A DNA stretch of 64,000 bases from positions 744,001 to 808,000 of the forward strand of contig NZ_JAIVKJ010000001.1 in the NCBI RefSeq assembly GCF_020524885.1. Reading direction: 5' to 3'. A program made the position numbers and the translations under genes. Numbering within the stretch: the first letter of the stretch is position 1; each line of letters begins with the position of its first letter. This DNA comes from Microbulbifer elongatus. GTDB lineage: Bacteria > Pseudomonadota > Gammaproteobacteria > Pseudomonadales > Cellvibrionaceae. Shown here piece by piece: positions 1 through 10,452 of the stretch. A model generated the notes under the pieces. It was not told the DNA's origin. It did no database searches and saw nothing but the letters and a program-made list of their open reading frames with translations.

Positions 1-133
1 TTTTCGGACATATTGCCCCATCGGGCGCGCTCTACCTTGTATCTCCCCATCGTTACCTTCCTGATTCCTTGAACTGTCGTGCCCATCTTCTACAGTGAGT
101 AGGCTCCCCTAATACAGACAAGGACCGCTGGGC

Positions 134-892
134 ATGGAAGAACTCTATCGTCGAATAACACGTTCCCAACTGTCTATGCTCATCGCGCTGCTCACCATAA
201 GCTTTCCGCCCCTGGCTGCAGAGACAGACTCGGAAAAGAAAAATTTCGGGACCTTCGGCGGAAGTCTTTTGATGGCCAGTGACTATATGTTTCGGGGAAT
301 CTCCAACTCCAATTTAAGGCCCCAAGTTCAGGGGGATTTCAACTGGTCACATGAGGGGGGGCTCTACGCGGGCGTCTGGGCATCGAACACCGATTTCGGT
401 GGCGATGGCAACAGCATGGAAATCGATCCGTATATCGGGTTCTCGCGAGATATTGGTGAGAGTAATTTCAACTTTGATATCGGCTACTGGAGTTATAACT
501 ACCCGGGCTCGGAGTTGCGCCTCGACTATGCAGAGGTTTACACCTATTTGAACTACGAGAGCGGCAAGTTCTCGGCAAGTCCCAGTGTGTGGTGGACGGA
601 TAATTATTTTGGTGAAGATTTTCTCGACGATGTCTCAGCACTGGCCTATGAGGTGACCCTTGGCTATGAGTTCTGCGAAGGACTCGCGTCTTCGGTGCGC
701 GTTGGTGAGCAGACGTTTGGCTCTGGAAACGACGACCTGGATTTTACCTACTGGGACATTGGTGTGGATTACACGCTGGGAGACTGGAGTATAGGTTTGC
801 GCTGGCATGACACAGATGGCGTAAGTCCTTTCCTGGCCAACCCCAAGCTGGCGGATGGGGAAATGGTGTTTGGGGTTACCCGTAGCTTTTGA
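134..892 (+). CDS. TorF-family putative outer-membrane porin
   Basis: This 252-residue protein is a predicted outer-membrane beta-barrel. The N-terminus is a signal peptide ending near residue 28 (LAAE). The mature part begins with the FGGSLLMASDYMFRGISNSN-type block typical of TIGR02001/TorF proteins, continues with alternating aromatic strands, and ends in the Phe (TRSF) expected of barrels recognised by the BAM complex. An AAGGA site lies about nine bases before the ATG. It sits directly upstream of betB, so a link to choline or osmolyte uptake is possible, but that is inference from position only. The family assignment is from recall, without a profile search. Confidence 0.8.
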   Translation: MEELYRRITRSQLSMLIALLTISFPPLAAETDSEKKNFGTFGGSLLMASDYMFRGISNSNLRPQVQGDFNWSHEGGLYAGVWASNTDFGGDGNSMEIDPYIGFSRDIGESNFNFDIGYWSYNYPGSELRLDYAEVYTYLNYESGKFSASPSVWWTDNYFGEDFLDDVSALAYEVTLGYEFCEGLASSVRVGEQTFGSGNDDLDFTYWDIGVDYTLGDWSIGLRWHDTDGVSPFLANPKLADGEMVFGVTRSF

Positions 893-955
893 CCGTGACC
901 GGACGCAGTCAGGTGTACGGTGAGTGAAACCGGGATTCCCGGAATGGAGAAATGG

Positions 956-2419
956 ATGTCTGACATGGAAGACCGATTGCTTTGGATTCACGGGGATTAT
1001 GTGGCCCCAGAAACCGGGCGTTTCTTTGAGACGCTAAATCCCGCAACAGGTGAGGCTATCTGCCGTGTAGCGGAGGCAGGGCAGGCGGATGTAGACAAAG
1101 CGGTGGTATCGGCACAGAAAGGCCAGGCGGTCTGGCGTGCGATGAGCGGTGCAGAGCGCGGCCGGGTTCTGGTAAAAACTGCGCAGTTACTGCGGGAACA
1201 CTGTGATGCGCTGGCGCGGCTGGAGTCTTTGGATGGTGGTAAGCCCCTCGCCGAAACCCCTGAGGCGGATGTAGGGTCTGCAGCCGATTGTCTCGAGTAT
1301 TTCGGTGGGCAGGCGGCCTCACTACAGGGGGAATATCAGGCGGTTCCCGGTGGTTTTTTCTATACGCGACCAGAACCCCTGGGGGTTTGCGTCGGTATTG
1401 GCGCGTGGAATTATCCAATTCAGATCGCCGCCTGGAAGTCCGCTCCCGCGCTGGCGGCGGGCAATGCAATGATCTTCAAACCGGCGGAGCTCACTCCACT
1501 ATCTGCTCTGAAACTAGCTGAACTGTATAAGCAGGCGGGCTTACCCGATGGTGTTTTCAATGTTGTTCAGGGGATGGCGGACACCGGAAAAATGCTCACT
1601 GCCCATTCTGGCGTTGCGAAAGTTTCGCTGACCGGTGAAGTGGGTACCGGCAAGGCGGTGATGCGGGCCGCAGCGGACTCGTTGAAAAGCGTTACTTTGG
1701 AGCTCGGTGGCAAGTCACCTTTGATCGTATTTGAAGATGCCGACCTGGATAATGCGGTGGGCGCAGCCATGCTCGGTAACTTCTATACCCAGGGGCAGAT
1801 TTGCACCAACAGCACTCGGGTTTTTGTTCATCAATCCATTCGCGATGCGTTTATCGAAAAGCTTGTTGCGCGTACGCAAAAACTCAGACTGGGCGACCCG
1901 CTGGATCCGGATACGGATTTGGGGCCTATGGTGAGTGCCGATCATATGGCCGGGGTGCTGGAATACATAGAAATCGGAAAGAAGGAAGGTGGCTCGGTAC
2001 TTGTAGGTGGCGGGCGCGCGAAGGTTCCCGGCTTTGAAAATGGAAATTTTGTTGAGCCGACGATTTTTGATGGGCTGAATGACAAGATGACCATAGTGCG
2101 CGAAGAGATTTTTGGGCCGGTATTGTCCCTCCTCGACTTCTCCAGCGAGGAGGAGGTGCTGGAGCGCGCCAACAACACCGAGTTCGGACTAGCTGGCGGA
2201 GTATTCACCCGGGATATACAGCGTGGTCACCGGGTGGCGGATCGGCTGGATGCCGGTATTGTCTGGATCAATCAGTACAACCTGACCCCGGTGGAAATGC
2301 CTTTCGGTGGATTCAAGCAGTCGGGGATCGGCAAGGAAAACAGCCGCCGGGCGTTCGAGCACTACACTCGGATGAAGACCGTGTATGTGGCCGAAGGGGA
2401 TGTAGAAGCTCCTTACTAG
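956..2419 (+). CDS. betB: Betaine-aldehyde dehydrogenase
   Basis: BetB oxidises betaine aldehyde to glycine betaine with NAD(P)+, the second step of osmoprotectant synthesis from choline. The 487-residue product has the aldehyde dehydrogenase fold, with the LELGG glutamate near residue 249 and the catalytic cysteine in GQICTNS near residue 283. That spacing matches the family. The frame is open back to a GTG at 920. I chose the ATG at 956 because a GGAGA site lies five bases upstream and the length then fits the usual 490 residues. It converges on betA, which is unusual because betB and betA are commonly co-transcribed. Confidence 0.9.
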   Translation: MSDMEDRLLWIHGDYVAPETGRFFETLNPATGEAICRVAEAGQADVDKAVVSAQKGQAVWRAMSGAERGRVLVKTAQLLREHCDALARLESLDGGKPLAETPEADVGSAADCLEYFGGQAASLQGEYQAVPGGFFYTRPEPLGVCVGIGAWNYPIQIAAWKSAPALAAGNAMIFKPAELTPLSALKLAELYKQAGLPDGVFNVVQGMADTGKMLTAHSGVAKVSLTGEVGTGKAVMRAAADSLKSVTLELGGKSPLIVFEDADLDNAVGAAMLGNFYTQGQICTNSTRVFVHQSIRDAFIEKLVARTQKLRLGDPLDPDTDLGPMVSADHMAGVLEYIEIGKKEGGSVLVGGGRAKVPGFENGNFVEPTIFDGLNDKMTIVREEIFGPVLSLLDFSSEEEVLERANNTEFGLAGGVFTRDIQRGHRVADRLDAGIVWINQYNLTPVEMPFGGFKQSGIGKENSRRAFEHYTRMKTVYVAEGDVEAPY

Positions 2420-2429
2420 CGTCTATTCG

Positions 2430-2455
2430 ATTGCGCGGGCCTGTGCCCGCGCTTC
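2430..2455. terminator. Hairpin between convergent betB and betA
   Basis: A GC-rich eight-base-pair stem (2433-2440 with 2445-2452, loop CTGT) is followed on the plus strand by a pyrimidine-rich run. It sits between the stop codons of two convergent genes and probably terminates betB. Confidence 0.6.
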
Positions 2456-2515
2456 CCTTTCTGTATCAATGCCCGCAAGCTCATGCCGATACGTCTTTTT
2501 CGGGAGATCGGCGTT

Positions 2516-4219
2516 TCAGGAGTTGTTCAGGGCGGTTTGCGGGCTGGACTCCCTCTGGCTTTCTTCCCAGTTTTTTGCGGTATAACTCTCGGCATCAGAG
2601 GGGGGGAGCATCCCCTTACCGAGAATATGATCCGCTCCCTTTTCACCGATCATGATGGTAGGCGCATTCAGATTGCCATTGGTTACGGTGGGCATAATGG
2701 ATGAGTCCACCACGCGCAGGTTTTCCACCCCCCGCACCCGACATTCCGGGTCTACGACCGCCATATCGTCTGTTCCCATCCGGCAGCTGCCAGCCGGGTG
2801 GTACGCGGTTTCCGCAGACTCCGCCAACCAGTTGTCGATCTCATCGTCGGTCTGTACGCCATCACCCGGTGACACTTCCGGCCCGCGATAGGGCGCCATC
2901 GCCGGTTGGGCAAAGATCTCCCGGGTAAAGTGCAGGCCTGCTCGAAATGCCTGTTTGTCCTCTTCCCGGTTCAGGTAATTGAAGAACATGGCCGGCGCCT
3001 GTCGCGGGTCAGCGGACTTTAGTTTTACCCAGCCGCGACTGAGTGGTTTGTTACAACCGAGGTGCGCTTGAAACCCGTGACCCTTGACCGCGCTGGAACC
3101 ATCATAGGCAATCGCTCCCGCCAGGAAATGGTACTGGATATCGGGCCACTGTAGTCCTTTGTGACTGCGGATATAGCCGTTGGACTCGAATTGGTTGGAG
3201 GCGCCGAGCCCGCGCTTGAACAGCAGCCACTGTAGGCCGATCCACGCCTTCGAGATTGGCCCAAGTTTGCCATTCAAAGTGATGTCCTGCGTGCATCGTT
3301 GCTGGACCCAGACTTCCAGGTGATCGTGGAGATTTTGCCCGACTCCAGGTAAGTCGTGGACTACGTCAATGCCGTGCTCCTGTAGATGCCCCGCGGGGCC
3401 GATACCTGAGAGCATTAGCAACTTGGGCGAGTTGAAGCTACTCGCTGAAAGAATAACTTCTTTGCTGGCGCGCGCCCTGAAACGCTTCCCGTGTCGCTCG
3501 TACTCGACACCAATGGCTTTCTTGCCGTCCATGATCACGCGCGTGGTGAGCGCATGCATTTTGAGTTCCAGGTTGTTGCGGCTGAGAGCCGGCTTGAGAT
3601 ACGCGAGTGCGGTTGAACAACGCACGCCATCGCGCACGGACATGTCCATACGCCCAAAGCCCTCCTGGCGATAGCCATTGTAATCTTCGGTATAGCCGTA
3701 GCCCGCCTGATTACCGGCTTCAATAAAGGCTCGGTAGAGCGGGTTCTGCATATTGTTGCCGTTGCAGACGGAAATTGGCCCCTGGCCCCCACGGTAGTCA
3801 TCGCTGCCGTACACACAATTTTCCATACGGCGGAAATAGGGCAGTACGTCGGCATAGGTCCATCCGTTTGCACCGAGCTGGGCCCATTCTTCATAGTCTC
3901 CTTTGCAACCGCGCACAAACGCCATACCGTTAATGGATGACGAGCCGCCAATAACTTTGCCGCGCGCCTGGTGAATACGCCGTCCGTTCAGGCCAGGTTC
4001 CGGCTCGGTGTAAAACTCCCAGTCGTACTTGGGCATATTGAGCGGAATCGACAGGGCGGTTGGCATGCGGATGAAAATGGAATTGTCTTTGCCGCCATAC
4101 TCCAACAGCAACACCCTGTGCTTGCTTTTTTCACTCAGCCGGCTGGCGACGACGGCACCGGCAGATCCGGCGCCGACAACGATGTAGTCGAAAGTTTCGT
4201 CGAAATCGGTCTTCGTCAT
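2516..4219 (-). CDS. betA: Choline dehydrogenase (GMC oxidoreductase)
   Basis: BetA is the FAD enzyme that oxidises choline to betaine aldehyde at the membrane. The 567-residue protein starts with a dinucleotide-binding GAGSAGAVVASRLSE motif near residue 16. It carries the GMC signature around GGSSSINGMAFVRG and ends with the conserved YHPAGSCRMG histidine region and the NLNAPTIMIGEKGAD segment. The gene follows the BCCT transporter with only eight bases between them, so the two are probably co-transcribed. A second, more distant GMC enzyme is encoded at 20053-21681. BetA is preferred for this copy because of its bet-gene context. Confidence 0.88.
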   Translation of the reverse strand: MTKTDFDETFDYIVVGAGSAGAVVASRLSEKSKHRVLLLEYGGKDNSIFIRMPTALSIPLNMPKYDWEFYTEPEPGLNGRRIHQARGKVIGGSSSINGMAFVRGCKGDYEEWAQLGANGWTYADVLPYFRRMENCVYGSDDYRGGQGPISVCNGNNMQNPLYRAFIEAGNQAGYGYTEDYNGYRQEGFGRMDMSVRDGVRCSTALAYLKPALSRNNLELKMHALTTRVIMDGKKAIGVEYERHGKRFRARASKEVILSASSFNSPKLLMLSGIGPAGHLQEHGIDVVHDLPGVGQNLHDHLEVWVQQRCTQDITLNGKLGPISKAWIGLQWLLFKRGLGASNQFESNGYIRSHKGLQWPDIQYHFLAGAIAYDGSSAVKGHGFQAHLGCNKPLSRGWVKLKSADPRQAPAMFFNYLNREEDKQAFRAGLHFTREIFAQPAMAPYRGPEVSPGDGVQTDDEIDNWLAESAETAYHPAGSCRMGTDDMAVVDPECRVRGVENLRVVDSSIMPTVTNGNLNAPTIMIGEKGADHILGKGMLPPSDAESYTAKNWEESQRESSPQTALNNS

Positions 4220-4227
4220 AGTTGTTC

Positions 4228-6294
4228 TCAGGTAGGGCCTGGCTCACCTTCATCTCCGGGCGAACGGGAGCCAAGTTCACGCCGCATATGCAGGTATTGA
4301 AGGTGTGCCTCAAAGTGATCCACGATATCGCCGATCAACTGTTCACGGGTGTACCCCATCAGGTCGTAGGTGAGGCCGCCCTCACGCAGGTGGGGTTCCA
4401 GCCGGAAATAGCTGGAGCGAGGTTTCTCGGCACGCAGTGTGAACGCCGGCATAGTGCATTCCCGGGGCCACACCTGATAAGTGAAGTCGACCTCTTCACC
4501 CAAAGTTACGTCCAGAGCCAGATGTTGATCATCGTCGCCGCCCCCGGATATAGATACCGGATACCCTTTTTCTTCCAGCTCGGTTTTTACCGACTCGAAG
4601 GCGGGCCTTACAGTCCGCGTAATGAAATCTTCCACTTGCTTGAAGGTGGGAAAACTGATGGCGCGGGTAAGGCGTTGACTCCAGTTGCTGTGCCCCTCAC
4701 GAGAGAAGGTGCGCCCGGAAAGGTGCCCGGAAAGTGCATCTTGCATACTTGCGGACTTCAACCCCTCCAAACGCAAGGCCTTTGCCAGCCCCAACATCAT
4801 CAGGATCAGAACCACGGCAAATGGTAGCCCCGTAATCACTACGGCGCTCTGCAGGGCTGACAGTCCACCGGTCATCAGCAGTGCCAGGGTCACAATGCCG
4901 ATGATTGCGGCCCACAGCACCCGCATCCAGGGCGGCGCATCGTGGTTGGGGTCCTTGAGGCGGCAGGTGAGGTTGGAAAGAACGAGTGAGCCTGAATCAC
5001 CCGACGTCACGAAAAACACGATGGAAAGAATGGTAACCACGATGGTGGTCAGTGTGGTCCAGGGCATCTGCTCCAGGAACAGGTAAATTGCCGACCCGGG
5101 GTTCTCCGTTGCTCGAGCACCAAATTCTGCAGCCCCGCCTAACACCATATCGATGGCAGCATTGCCCATGATTCCCATCCAGGCGGCCATAAACATAAAC
5201 GGTAGTATCAGGGTGCCGGCGACGAAGGAGCGGATGGTGCGGCCTCGTGAAATACGGGCAAGAAACAATCCGACAAACGGCCCCCAGGCGATCCACCAGG
5301 CCCAGAAGAAAATAGTCCAGGCATTGAGCCAGTCTTGTGGTGGGTCGAAAGCAAAGGTGTTGAAGGACAATTCGATAAAGTTTTGGATATAGTCACCCAG
5401 GTTAGTGACGAAGGCATCCAGGAGAAAGCGCGTCTTGCCGCTGAAAAGGACAAACAGCATCAGCGCTATCGCGAGCAGCATATTGAACTCCGACAGTCGG
5501 CGAATCCCCCTTTCAACACCTGTCGCTGCAGAAATTGCCGCGAACACGACGATAAGTATTGCGAGAACAGCCTGGGTGGCCGTGCTCTCTGGAACGCCGA
5601 ACATGTACTTCAGCCCGAAGTTGAGCTGGATGATGCCGATTCCCAGGCTGGTCGCGACGCCGAATACAGTACCCAAAACCGCCGCAATATCTACCGAGTT
5701 GCCAATGGGGCCGTAGATGCGTTTGCCGAACAATGGGTAGAGCGCAGAGCGTATCGTCAGGGGTAGACCGTGCCGATAGCTGAAAAAAGCCAGTGACATG
5801 CCTACCAGTGTATAGACGCCCCAGCCGGAAAGGCCCCAGTGTAGAAACGTCAGTGCCATGGCCTGGCGGGCCGCTTCCACGGTGCCCCCTTCGCCCACTG
5901 GCGGCGCCATGAATTGAGTGAGGGGCTCTACAATGCAATAAAAAATCAGGTCGATACCGATGCCAGCGGCGAATAGCATGGCGGCCCAGGTAACCACGTT
6001 AAATTCCGGCTCGGCGTGGTCCGGGCCGAGTTTGATGTCACCATACTTTGAGACAGCGACCACAATAACAAACACCAGGTAGGCCACGATGGCGAGGAAG
6101 TAAAACCAGCCAAAACTGCCGGATATCCATGCCAGGGCGCCGTAAATTACATTGCTCGCCTGCTCGGTGAAGAACATTGCCCACAGGGAAAACAGAGTGA
6201 TGCCAACAACCGCGCTGTAAAACACAAGGGGTTTGAGTTTGGCTTCCTCGGGGGAGGCTTTGGATGAGTCTTCCGAAGCGTTCGGGTTATACAT
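4228..6294 (-). CDS. betT: BCCT-family choline/betaine transporter
   Basis: This is a 688-residue inner-membrane secondary transporter of the betaine/carnitine/choline family. It has about twelve hydrophobic segments, the tryptophan-rich stretch of the family around WTIFFWAWWIAWGPFVGLFLARISRGRT, and a hydrophilic C-terminal tail of roughly 180 residues like that of E. coli BetT, which senses osmolarity. The next gene on the strand is betA, so choline import is the likely role. Substrate specificity cannot be read from sequence alone, and betaine is an alternative. The ATG at 6294 gives a hydrophilic N-terminus before the first membrane segment at about residue 25. Confidence 0.87.
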   Translation of the reverse strand: MYNPNASEDSSKASPEEAKLKPLVFYSAVVGITLFSLWAMFFTEQASNVIYGALAWISGSFGWFYFLAIVAYLVFVIVVAVSKYGDIKLGPDHAEPEFNVVTWAAMLFAAGIGIDLIFYCIVEPLTQFMAPPVGEGGTVEAARQAMALTFLHWGLSGWGVYTLVGMSLAFFSYRHGLPLTIRSALYPLFGKRIYGPIGNSVDIAAVLGTVFGVATSLGIGIIQLNFGLKYMFGVPESTATQAVLAILIVVFAAISAATGVERGIRRLSEFNMLLAIALMLFVLFSGKTRFLLDAFVTNLGDYIQNFIELSFNTFAFDPPQDWLNAWTIFFWAWWIAWGPFVGLFLARISRGRTIRSFVAGTLILPFMFMAAWMGIMGNAAIDMVLGGAAEFGARATENPGSAIYLFLEQMPWTTLTTIVVTILSIVFFVTSGDSGSLVLSNLTCRLKDPNHDAPPWMRVLWAAIIGIVTLALLMTGGLSALQSAVVITGLPFAVVLILMMLGLAKALRLEGLKSASMQDALSGHLSGRTFSREGHSNWSQRLTRAISFPTFKQVEDFITRTVRPAFESVKTELEEKGYPVSISGGGDDDQHLALDVTLGEEVDFTYQVWPRECTMPAFTLRAEKPRSSYFRLEPHLREGGLTYDLMGYTREQLIGDIVDHFEAHLQYLHMRRELGSRSPGDEGEPGPT

Positions 6295-6469
6295 AGACGA
6301 TGCTCATTTTAACTGAGTAAGCCCAAGGTAAAGAGCTGCCCTCAGGATAGTAGAAGCATGGTCGTTGGAAGCGCCTACAGGATGAGGCGGGCGCCCCATC
6401 GGGAGTTGTACGTGCGCTCAGGCAGAATGGGAGCCCCGATTTTCTTCAGGGGCGATCAAGGGCGTTATT

Positions 6470-6505
6470 AACAACAAACGGGGGCCGAAGCCCCCGTTTG
6501 TTGTT
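6470..6505. terminator. Strong hairpin downstream of valS
   Basis: A perfect 16-base-pair stem (6470-6485 with 6490-6505) with a GAAG/CGAA-type loop has A-rich and T-rich outer ends. It lies 21 bases after the valS stop and can act on either strand. Confidence 0.8.
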
Positions 6506-6526
6506 CACAGTATTATGCGAGCGACA

Positions 6527-9298
6527 TTATAGCTGGCGGATTTTTTCCTGCTGCTGGTGCAGTCGGGTACGCGCGCTCTTCATGTCTGCAAGTCTGTCCC
6601 TTTCTTTGTTGACCACCGCTTCCGGCGCCTTGTCCACGAAGTTGGGGTTGTTCAGCTTGCCCTCTACCTGTTTCAGGTCCTTGTCCAGTTTGTCGATCTC
6701 TTTCTGCAGGCGGGCGGTTTCCGCCGCTACATCGATCAACCCAGCCATGGGTACCAGCAGTTCAAGGTCACCCACGAGCGCGGTAGAGGAAGCCGGCGCT
6801 TCCGCTCCCGAATCCAGCCACTGGATAGACTCCAGGCTGGCCAGCTTGGTCAGCAGGCTGCGGGTTTGATTAAGCAGGTCTGCTTCGTGTTCGGAACCGT
6901 TGCGCAGGATCAGCGGGATCTTTTTCGCCGGGGAAATATTCATTTCGCCGCGGATATTGCGCACGCCTTCGATCACGTCCTTCAGCCAGGCAATCGCCGC
7001 TTCGGCATTCTCGTCGATGCGATTTTCGTTGGCTTCCGGATAGGGCTGCAACATGATGGTGTCGCCGGCCTTGCCTGCCAGCTCCTTTACCCGCTGCCAG
7101 ATTTCCTCGGTGATGTAAGGCATCAGAGGATGGGCAAGACGCAGGATCGTCTCCAGCACCCGGATCAGGGTACGGCGAGTGCCTTTTTTTACCGCGTCAC
7201 TGGCGTTGTCATCCCACAGTACCGGCTTCGACAGCTCCAGATACCAGCTGCAGTATTCGCTCCAGACAAAGTCGTAAAGGGCCTGGGATGCAAGGTCGAA
7301 GCGGTAGCTCTCTATAGCCTCTTTGACGGTAATTTCGGTGCGCTGCAACTGCGAGATGATCCAGCGGTCGGCGATAGACAGCTCGAAATCATCGCTGCCG
7401 TCTTGTCCGCAGTCGTGACCGTCGCAGTTCTGCAGCACATAGCGGGAGGCGTTCCAGATCTTGTTGCAGAAATTGCGGAAACCTTCAATACGACCGACGT
7501 CGAACTTGATATCGCGGCCGGTGGAGGCGAGTGAGTAATAGGTGTAACGCAGCGCATCTGTACCGTAGGCGGCGAGGCCTTCCGGGAATTCCTTGCGGGT
7601 CTGCTTTTCAATTTTTTCACGCAGGCGCGGCACCATCATGCCCGCGGTGCGTTTGGCCACGAGGCTTTCCAGGTCGATGCCATCGATCAGGTCGATGGGG
7701 TCCAGTACGTTGCCCTTGGACTTGGACATCTTCTGGCCCTGGCCGTCGCGCACCAGTCCGTGCACGTATACGGTTTTGAACGGTACTTCCTTCCTGAAGT
7801 AGAGAGTCAGCATCATCATGCGCGCGACCCAGAAGAAAATGATATCGAAGCCGGTTACCAGTACGGAAGTGGGGTGGAAGGCCGCCAGCTCCGGGGTTTC
7901 TTCCGGCCAGCCCAGGGTACCGAAAGTCCACAGGCCGGAGGAGAACCAGGTGTCGAGTACGTCGTCATCCTGGCGCAGCTCGATATCACCGAGGTTGTGC
8001 TTCTTGCGAACTTCCTCTTCGGAGCGACCAACGTAGACGTTGCCATCGTTGTCGTACCAGGCGGGGATTCGGTGGCCCCACCACAGCTGGCGAGAGATAC
8101 ACCAGTCCTGGATATCGCGCATCCAGGAGAAGTACATGTTCTCGTAATTTTTCGGTACGAATTCAACGCGGCCGTCTTCCACCACCTTGATGGCTTCGTC
8201 TGCCAGCGGCTGGGTTTTTACATACCACTGATCCGTCAGCCAGGGCTCGATCACCACGCCGCTGCGGTCGCCACGGGGAACCTTCAGGGTGTGCGGTTCA
8301 ATTTTTTCCAGCAGGCCCAGGGCGTCCAGATCGTCCACGACCTGCTGGCGCGCGGCGAAGCGCTCCATGCCGCGGTATTTCTCCGGCACGTTTTCGTTCA
8401 GGTTGGCGTCCTGGTCCAGAATGTTGATCATTTCCAGATCGTGGCGCTGGCCCATTTCGTAGTCGTTGAAGTCGTGCGCCGGGGTGATCTTCACACAGCC
8501 GGTGCCGAACTCGAGGTCCACGTAATCGTCCGCAATAATCGGGATCTCACGGTCCGCCAGCGGCAGTTTGATGGTCTTGCCGATCAGGTGCTTGTAGCGC
8601 TCGTCTTCCGGGTGCACGGCCACGGCGGTATCGCCGAGCATGGTTTCCGGACGTGTTGTTGCAACGACCAGATGGCCACTACCATCGGTGAGCGGGTAGC
8701 GGAAGTGCCACAGGTGGCCCTGTTCTTCCTCGTTCAGTACTTCCAGGTCGGAAATGGCAGTGTGCAGTTTCGGGTCCCAGTTCACCAGGCGCTTGCCGCG
8801 GTAGATCAGGTCGTCTTCATACAGGCGAATGAAGACTTCCTGTACGGCTTTGTAAAAGCCGTCATCCATGGTGAAGCGCTCACGGGACCAGTCCGGGCTT
8901 GCGCCAAGGCGACGCAGCTGGCGGGTGATATTGCCGCCGGACTCTTCCTTCCACTCCCACACTTTTTCGATGAATTTGTCGCGGCCCAGCTCGTGGCGAT
9001 CTTTACCCTCCGCGGCCAGCAGGCGCTCAACCACCATCTGGGTGGCAATACCGGCGTGGTCCGTGCCCACCTGCCATAGGGTGTTATCACCCTTCATGCG
9101 GTGATAGCGGATCAGTGCATCCATGATGGATTCCTGGAAACCGTGGCCCATATGCAGGCTGCCGGTAACATTGGGCGGGGGAATCATGATGGAGTAGGGG
9201 GTGGCCTCGGTATCACCGGAGGGCTTGAAATAGCCGTTGTCTTCCCAGGTTTTGTACCACTGCTGTTCGATGGCGTTGGGCTGATATGTCTTGTCCAT
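6527..9298 (-). CDS. valS: Valyl-tRNA synthetase
   Basis: ValS charges tRNA-Val and edits mischarged threonine. The 923-residue product has the class I HIGH-type motif in [15 protein letters not shown] near residue 43 and the KMSKS loop in [14 protein letters not shown]. It has the expected editing insertion and a C-terminal coiled coil ([24 protein letters not shown]) typical of bacterial ValRS. The frame extends upstream to a GTG at 9343, but the ATG at 9298 ([11 protein letters not shown]) matches the usual ValS N-terminus and is preferred. The gene order pepA-holC-linker-valS is the standard arrangement in pseudomonads and relatives. Confidence 0.97.
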   Translation of the reverse strand: MDKTYQPNAIEQQWYKTWEDNGYFKPSGDTEATPYSIMIPPPNVTGSLHMGHGFQESIMDALIRYHRMKGDNTLWQVGTDHAGIATQMVVERLLAAEGKDRHELGRDKFIEKVWEWKEESGGNITRQLRRLGASPDWSRERFTMDDGFYKAVQEVFIRLYEDDLIYRGKRLVNWDPKLHTAISDLEVLNEEEQGHLWHFRYPLTDGSGHLVVATTRPETMLGDTAVAVHPEDERYKHLIGKTIKLPLADREIPIIADDYVDLEFGTGCVKITPAHDFNDYEMGQRHDLEMINILDQDANLNENVPEKYRGMERFAARQQVVDDLDALGLLEKIEPHTLKVPRGDRSGVVIEPWLTDQWYVKTQPLADEAIKVVEDGRVEFVPKNYENMYFSWMRDIQDWCISRQLWWGHRIPAWYDNDGNVYVGRSEEEVRKKHNLGDIELRQDDDVLDTWFSSGLWTFGTLGWPEETPELAAFHPTSVLVTGFDIIFFWVARMMMLTLYFRKEVPFKTVYVHGLVRDGQGQKMSKSKGNVLDPIDLIDGIDLESLVAKRTAGMMVPRLREKIEKQTRKEFPEGLAAYGTDALRYTYYSLASTGRDIKFDVGRIEGFRNFCNKIWNASRYVLQNCDGHDCGQDGSDDFELSIADRWIISQLQRTEITVKEAIESYRFDLASQALYDFVWSEYCSWYLELSKPVLWDDNASDAVKKGTRRTLIRVLETILRLAHPLMPYITEEIWQRVKELAGKAGDTIMLQPYPEANENRIDENAEAAIAWLKDVIEGVRNIRGEMNISPAKKIPLILRNGSEHEADLLNQTRSLLTKLASLESIQWLDSGAEAPASSTALVGDLELLVPMAGLIDVAAETARLQKEIDKLDKDLKQVEGKLNNPNFVDKAPEAVVNKERDRLADMKSARTRLHQQQEKIRQL

Positions 9299-9462
9299 GC
9301 GCGGGGGAATGCCTTGCGTTGTATGGGCTGGCCGCCCGGTCACAATCTTGCCGGGGGCGATGAATAAATAAAAAGGGGCGGAATTATACCGCTGGGTCGT
9401 TCAGGGCAAAAGGATCAGGCAATTAGATAGCGTAAAAGTGTAGGGCAACGACAAGCACTGGG

Positions 9463-10425
9463 TCAGTCTTCGTCCGGATAGATTTCGTCGACCATCAGGG
9501 TAATGTTGGCGCGCAGCTGGCGCTCGAGCTCGGGCAGCTGCTCTGCCATCAGCTGCTCGATCAGGCGCTCACGCGCACTGGAGGTTTCGGGGGCTTCTGC
9601 CTCGCTACCAGATACAACGACGTCTTCGACTGCTGCCGTTTCGGGTGCTGGTGTTTGCTCAGCCCGCTCGACTTTGCCTTGGGAATCATCTTGTGGGCGC
9701 GGAATCTTGCCGCCGGTGAGGCGGGCCCTGATATGTGGTGGCAAAAACGGGTTTTCGGTAAGTGCTGCCGGCAGGGGCTTTTGTACCTTTGCCGCGGCTT
9801 TTCCCGATTGCTTTGCTCCCGCTGCCGGCTCTTGGGCGGGTATTGGTCGGCTTTCTGTCTCTTTTTTGCTTTCGACTTCTGTTTCGACAGAAGTCGCTTT
9901 GCCGTCGCCGGACAGCGCCTTTTTTTCAGACGGCGCATCGAACAGGCTGGGCTGAAATTCCTCCCGCTGACGCTGTTGCTCGGTCATGGGCTCTGTCGCC
10001 GGTGGTGGCTCGCTTTGGCTTATAGTGCGCATTTCATCCGCGGGAATCTGCTGAGTTGGCGGCAGATCTTGCTCTTTACGTGGCAGATCCTGCAATGGGC
10101 GCAGCAGGGCCCGGTCGGCTTCGCTTAGCAACGGGGTGTATTCCTCAGCGGGCTCTTCGTCCACCGGGCTGAACAGGATCGGCAGGTCGGCTTCCTGGAG
10201 CGGACGCTGGGGTGCGATCGGGGGGCGCGGTGGAGCTGTTGCTTTGGAAGCCTCGGAGTTTTCGCCTTTGCTGGGGCTGGCACCAGGCGCTGCTACCTGA
10301 TTCAGCAGGGGAATATCCGCTTCCATATCGCTTCCAAGCAGGTCCCGCAGGGAGTTCAGCTCATTGAGCAGCTCATGGGGTGGCTGGCCGTGGCGATGTT
10401 TTCTGTTTTTCTTGCGACCGGACAT
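9463..10425 (-). CDS. Uncharacterised Pro/Glu-rich protein in the holC-valS slot
   Basis: This 320-residue protein is largely low-complexity, rich in Pro, Glu, Ala and Lys and probably disordered. A basic N-terminus (SGRKKNRKHRH) is followed by a short predicted helix (ELLNELNSLRDLLG). Two similar motifs, ADIPLLNQ near residue 37 and ADLPILFSP near residue 98, look like short linear repeats. A second ordered helix closes the protein (ARERLIEQLMAEQLPELERQLRANITLMVDEIYPDE). There is no signal peptide or membrane segment. Related genera have a hypothetical gene between holC and valS, so it is likely vertically inherited. I know no function. A role near the replisome is only suggested by position. 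Confidence 0.75.
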   Translation of the reverse strand: MSGRKKNRKHRHGQPPHELLNELNSLRDLLGSDMEADIPLLNQVAAPGASPSKGENSEASKATAPPRPPIAPQRPLQEADLPILFSPVDEEPAEEYTPLLSEADRALLRPLQDLPRKEQDLPPTQQIPADEMRTISQSEPPPATEPMTEQQRQREEFQPSLFDAPSEKKALSGDGKATSVETEVESKKETESRPIPAQEPAAGAKQSGKAAAKVQKPLPAALTENPFLPPHIRARLTGGKIPRPQDDSQGKVERAEQTPAPETAAVEDVVVSGSEAEAPETSSARERLIEQLMAEQLPELERQLRANITLMVDEIYPDED

Positions 10426-10452
10426 GGAGCTGGTTTTCGTTTCCGCTTCAGA

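Noticed and set aside
7760..9079. A 439-codon plus-strand frame antisense to valS.
   Set aside because: It is a shadow of valS codon usage with a poly-Val/His composition and no plausible start.
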